Assembly (NCBI GenBank): GCA_030523645.1
Contig: JAUNIB010000004.1
Coordinates: forward strand, 112,799-176,391
Length of the DNA stretch: 63,593 nucleotides
Direction of reading: 5' to 3'
From: Selenomonadaceae bacterium
GTDB lineage: Bacteria > Bacillota > Negativicutes > Selenomonadales > Selenomonadaceae
Part shown: one piece after another, positions 60,110 through 63,593 of the stretch
Numbering within the stretch: the stretch's first letter is position 1
Layout: each line of letters starts with the position of its first letter
The notes under the pieces: model-generated
The model's database searches: none
What the model was told of the DNA's origin: nothing
The model's input: only the letters and a program-made list of their open reading frames with translations
Made by a program: the position numbers and the translations under genes

Positions 60110-61693
60110 ATGCAAAGAAAGATGATGCAAGTGCTTTGGGCATTCGTGTTCCTGCTCTTTGTAACGAGCGGAGCAGCGCAGGCCCATTCGTTCACGCAGG
60201 AAGAGCTGGCCTACATGCCGGCGGTGGAGCAGCTGAAGCATTTCAAGGCTGGTACTATCACGCCGCTTGAGGTGCTGGAGGCTCAGATCGCCCGGATAGA
60301 GAAGTACAACGGCCCAATAAAAAAGAACAGCAGTGACCTGCTGGATGACTACCGGACATGGAACGGCAAGGTCAATGCCATCCAGTTCGAGCGCTTTGCC
60401 GAGGCACGCGAGGCCGCCGTCAAGGCCGGCGAACGCTGGAAGAACGGCACGGCTCGTGCCCTTGAGGGCATAACCGTCGGCGTAAAGAACGACGATGAGG
60501 TCGCAGGCTGGCGCGTGGATCAGGGCTCCATACTGCTTAAAGATGCTCCTATCTGTGAGCATGATACCGCTGTAGTCGAGAAGTTGAGAGATGCCGGCGC
60601 AATATTCGTATTCTCCACCACCGTGCCGGAGTTCTATGTAACATACACCACCTGGTCGAAGCTGTACGGCATCACCCGCAATCCGTGGAACGGCGACACC
60701 ACAGTCGGCGGCTCCTCCGGCGGCTCCGGTGCTGCACTGGCAGCCGGCTTCTGCACCCTTGCTACCGGCTCCGATATGGGCGGCTCCATCCGTCTCCCGG
60801 CCGCCTTCAACGGCGTGTATGGCTTCAAGCCTCCCTTTGGCCGCGTTCCGACTTCCGACATTCAGTACGAGACCTTCGGACCGATGGCCAGAAACTTTGA
60901 TGATCTGGTCATTATGCAGAACATCATCAACGGCCCCTCCACTCAGGTGATGTCCTCCATCCGTCCCCGCATGGAGTACCCGACGAAATACAAGGACCTC
61001 AAGGGTGCCAAGATTGCCGTCAGCTACTTCTCCCAGTGGAGCGGCATGGGCAATGACAAAGAAGTAGATGCAGCAATGGACGCCACCGTCGAGGCACTGC
61101 GCAAGGCAGGAGCTCAGGTCGATGTCATTGAGTTTGACTGGAACGGCGCTGAGTTTATGGACATATTCTTCAAGGGTCTGATGTCGACTCAGATGTATAT
61201 GCTGATAGAGCAGACCGAGGGACAGGATTTGTCTCAGCTGACTCCCTACGCAGCGGCAATAATCGGTATGAAGGACCAGCTCGGCCCCAGCAAACTGGTC
61301 GAAGCCGGAATACTGATGAACAAGTGCCATGCTGAGATTCAGGAACGGATTTTTGAACAGGGCTATGAGGCACTCATCCTGCCGACCTGCCTTGCGGGTG
61401 AAGTCCCGGCTGACATGGACATCGACGATACGACAAAGCCGGTATTCAACGGCAAGCGCCTGACCGGCAACAGCATGAAGGCTGTAACCACCTCCATATT
61501 CAACCTGCTCTGCACCTATCCGGTAGTGGATGTACCCGTTGCAATCTCATCGAACAATGTTCCCATCGGCCTGCAGGTAGTAGGCAATACCTACGATGAC
61601 ATAGCTGCCTTCAGAGTTGCGGCTCAGCTTTCAAAGGTGATGCCCAAGCTCTACACCGGCTCCAGAATGCCCGATTTCAGGAACATGAAATAA
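60110..61693 (+). CDS. Exported amidase-signature hydrolase
   Basis: The 527-aa protein has a Sec signal peptide (VLWAFVFLLFVTSGAAQAHS). The amidase-signature catalytic triad Ser-cisSer-Lys comes from GVKNDD (Lys ~126), GGSSGGSGAALAAG (~200) and ATGSDMGGSIRLPAAF (~220). It hydrolyses amide bonds of an unknown extracytoplasmic substrate. AAGGGGG precedes ATG 60110; the upstream frame to 60032 has no RBS. It lies 33 bp ahead of the exported carboxylesterase, probably one operon. Confidence 0.9.
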   Translation: MQRKMMQVLWAFVFLLFVTSGAAQAHSFTQEELAYMPAVEQLKHFKAGTITPLEVLEAQIARIEKYNGPIKKNSSDLLDDYRTWNGKVNAIQFERFAEAREAAVKAGERWKNGTARALEGITVGVKNDDEVAGWRVDQGSILLKDAPICEHDTAVVEKLRDAGAIFVFSTTVPEFYVTYTTWSKLYGITRNPWNGDTTVGGSSGGSGAALAAGFCTLATGSDMGGSIRLPAAFNGVYGFKPPFGRVPTSDIQYETFGPMARNFDDLVIMQNIINGPSTQVMSSIRPRMEYPTKYKDLKGAKIAVSYFSQWSGMGNDKEVDAAMDATVEALRKAGAQVDVIEFDWNGAEFMDIFFKGLMSTQMYMLIEQTEGQDLSQLTPYAAAIIGMKDQLGPSKLVEAGILMNKCHAEIQERIFEQGYEALILPTCLAGEVPADMDIDDTTKPVFNGKRLTGNSMKAVTTSIFNLLCTYPVVDVPVAISSNNVPIGLQVVGNTYDDIAAFRVAAQLSKVMPKLYTGSRMPDFRNMK

Positions 61694-61726
61694 GATAAGG
61701 TATAAAATGTAAAAGGAGGAAATTTT

Positions 61727-63376
61727 ATGAAGAGACCCTTTAAGGCACTGCGGCTTCTGCTGCTGTCGCTTCTATTTTCCTGTGTCACTGTAGCGGCGAG
61801 TACTGCCGTCCATGCGGCCGACCCTGTTGCTGACTGCAGCAACGGTAAATTTATCGGAGCTGAGGACTCAGCTACCGGCGTGCGGTCTTTCAAGGGCATA
61901 CCGTACGCTGCACCGCCGGTGGGGGAGCTGCGCTGGAAGGCCCCGGTAGCTGCTCCGGATAACAGCGGAGTATATGAGGCGAAGGACTTCGGCCCGCTCC
62001 CTCTGCAGCCGACTCTGGGACATCTCGATAAGTCCGCCATGAGTGAGGACTGCCTGAAGCTCAATGTCTGGACGAGTGACCGTGAGCTGAGCGGCAAGCC
62101 TGTCATGGTCTACTTCCATGGCGGCGCATACATGAGCGAGGGAACAGCGTTTCCCTGCTACAATATGGAGTATATCGTAAAGGCTCATCCGGATGTCGTG
62201 TGCGTCTCGGTTGAGTACCGAGTCGGCCTCATGGGCTTCATCGACCTGACGAAGGTGCCGGGCGGCGAGGCTTATCCTGACTCCCGCTATCTGGGCCTGC
62301 TGGACTGCCTTGAAGGTCTGAGATGGGTAAAGAAGAACATTGCTGCCTTTGGCGGCGACCCGAACAATGTCACTATCTTCGGTGAGTCTGCCGGCGGCGG
62401 CACAGTCAGCTCTCTCATCTCCATGCCCATGGCAAAGGGATTGTTCCACAGGGTTATCGCCCAGTCCGGCTCCGTCAATCTGACCTTTGCACCGCAGATG
62501 TTTGACGCTGTAGGCGCTACGGAAGCCTTCATGCAGATCACCGATGCAAAGGACATGAAGGATCTCTGCGCGCTCGACAAGGATACCTACCTCAAGGCTC
62601 TTGCCACCGAGACCGGAGTGCCGGGCTTGACCGGCGCCGCTGTTCTGGCCGGACGCATGAACATGCCGCTTCGCGGCGGCAACGGCCCCATCCCGGCTGA
62701 TATGCTGGGTGCGGAGGCCATGTCTGCGGCCAAGGATGTGGACTTCATGGTCGGCACCGTTGCTGACGAATGGCGCTACTGGGTGAAGCTGTATGGAATG
62801 CCGACACTGGCTGAAAACATGGCTGTATATGCGGCCACGATGGATCAGCGAACCAACTCCATACGCGAGCAGGCAGGCCCGCTCACGGCGAATGTTGACA
62901 AGGCTCTGAAAAGCATCCGCGTCGATGAGGACGAGTGGAGCAAAATCTACCCGAACATTTGGCGCTATACTGCGTTCAACAACGAAATGAACTTCAGAAT
63001 TCCCAGCATCAAGCATGCCCAGGCTCATGCGACTGCCGGCGGCAAGGGCAAAACCTATATGTACATCATCGGCCGCCGCAGCGGAGACGAACCGTGGGAG
63101 GGTGCATTCCACTCCATAGACCTGCGCTATGTATTCAACACGCCGGAAGAACTCAGACGCGACGGCGATGCAGAGCTGGCAGCAAAGGTCCTCAATATGT
63201 GGACGAACTTTGCTCGTACCGGTGACCCCAGCATCGACGGCTTCCAGTGGAAGAAGTACGACACTAAGGACAGAGCGACGATGATGGTGGACGATGACGG
63301 AACTGTCCGGATGGAGAATGACCCGGGCAAGGAGATGCGTGTCCTGCTCTCTGACTTCGATCCGTATGCGACTTGA
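61727..63376 (+). CDS. Exported type B carboxylesterase
   Basis: The 549-aa alpha/beta hydrolase has a signal peptide (LLLLSLLFSCVTVAASTAVHA|AD). GIPYAAPPVGELRWKAP and EDCLKLNVWT are type B signatures; YFHGGAY forms the oxyanion hole. The nucleophile Ser ~222 is in FGESAGGG, and the His is about residue 461 in GAFHSIDL. It cleaves esters outside the cytoplasm, possibly plant feruloyl or acetyl esters or xenobiotics (inference). AAAGGAGG precedes the ATG. Confidence 0.93.
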   Translation: MKRPFKALRLLLLSLLFSCVTVAASTAVHAADPVADCSNGKFIGAEDSATGVRSFKGIPYAAPPVGELRWKAPVAAPDNSGVYEAKDFGPLPLQPTLGHLDKSAMSEDCLKLNVWTSDRELSGKPVMVYFHGGAYMSEGTAFPCYNMEYIVKAHPDVVCVSVEYRVGLMGFIDLTKVPGGEAYPDSRYLGLLDCLEGLRWVKKNIAAFGGDPNNVTIFGESAGGGTVSSLISMPMAKGLFHRVIAQSGSVNLTFAPQMFDAVGATEAFMQITDAKDMKDLCALDKDTYLKALATETGVPGLTGAAVLAGRMNMPLRGGNGPIPADMLGAEAMSAAKDVDFMVGTVADEWRYWVKLYGMPTLAENMAVYAATMDQRTNSIREQAGPLTANVDKALKSIRVDEDEWSKIYPNIWRYTAFNNEMNFRIPSIKHAQAHATAGGKGKTYMYIIGRRSGDEPWEGAFHSIDLRYVFNTPEELRRDGDAELAAKVLNMWTNFARTGDPSIDGFQWKKYDTKDRATMMVDDDGTVRMENDPGKEMRVLLSDFDPYAT

Positions 63377-63437
63377 CAGCCTGTAAGGGTAACCGGTTCT
63401 TATTCGGAACTACCCTCTGATGAGGCTGAAGTAAAAA

Positions 63438-63472
63438 TTATCCCGCTGCCAGATTGGCAGCGGGATTTTTTG
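63438..63472 (+). terminator. Rho-independent terminator
   Basis: A 12-bp stem ATCCCGCTGCCA / TGGCAGCGGGAT is followed by six T, 60 bp after the esterase stop. Confidence 0.9.
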
Positions 63473-63515
63473 CTGTTGCTATACATTGCGTGTCCGCCAT
63501 TGAAAGGGAGGACTT

Positions 63516-63593
63516 AATTAGTTGTCGGCGGTGCGTGACCCTCTCCAAAGGAGAGGGTAAAGACCTTCCCCTCTGGGGAAGGTGGCCGAGCGC
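63516..63593. repeat. Palindromic repeat, copy 10, cut by the window end
   Basis: CCCTCTCCAAAGGAGAGGG, GACCTTCCCCTCTGGGGAAGG and TGGCCGAGCGC match the arms of the other copies. The rest is outside the window. Confidence 0.75.

Noticed and set aside
60095..61330. 411-aa antisense frame over the amidase
   Set aside because: The sense protein has a signal peptide and amidase triad; the antisense has none.

Overview
The window looks like chromosomal DNA of an anaerobic, fermentative bacterium with a Gram-negative-type envelope. The best guess is a member of the Negativicutes (Selenomonas/Anaerovibrio/Mitsuokella-like). This is inferred from the mix of a ferredoxin-dependent 2-oxoacid oxidoreductase, a HydF hydrogenase maturase, a phosphoheptose-isomerase-like protein, Firmicute-like genes (PTS EIIBC, Mrp antiporter, VanW-like protein) and abundant short palindromic repeats. 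No rRNA or taxonomic marker is long enough to settle it.

Layout. (1) 270-10673 is a protein-glycosylation island: a giant three-module SPINDLY/OGT-type (GT41) protein, a GT2 with a TPR tail, a TPR protein, a TPR-GT protein and an internally duplicated GT. (2) 10858-18332 is metabolic: DAACS symporter, small secreted protein, PTS EIIBC, PLP aminotransferase and korDABC. (3) 18443-35518 is a surface-glycan locus, much of it AT-rich. It holds a CDP-glycerol-transferase-like protein, a fused nucleotidyltransferase-kinase, a propeller-like protein, a GT2, a radical SAM protein, a decayed IS4 transposase, a CDP-6-deoxyhexose module (rfbF, rfbG, epimerase/reductase, RmlC-like) cut by an IS30 element, and a CDP-ribitol-type module (HAD, Rpe, IspD/TarI-like, TarJ-like dehydrogenase). 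(4) 35594-49346 is housekeeping: folK-folP-PTPS, HydF, SIS isomerase, Sel1 protein, RNase HI, Ndk, cobalamin adenosyltransferase, L28, YgbA-like, VanW-like, TSUP, Ppx/GppA and sirtuin. (5) 49395-50442 holds a DnaA-box-like cluster, two tRNA-Val genes and 6S RNA. (6) 50571-51859 is a small unknown protein and a degenerate GGDEF protein. (7) 52077-59697 is an Mrp/Mbh-type antiporter operon with three antiporter-like subunits and no hydrogenase part. (8) 60110-63376 is a pair of secreted hydrolases (amidase, type B carboxylesterase).

The least expected structure is a dispersed family of palindromic repeats (ten places here). One copy lies in frame inside the GT41 gene, and three copies carry a nested ~100-bp double-hairpin unit. 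A second strong signal is the IS30 insertion. Removing the element and one copy of a 3-bp ACC duplication restores a continuous longer reading frame for the RmlC-like epimerase.
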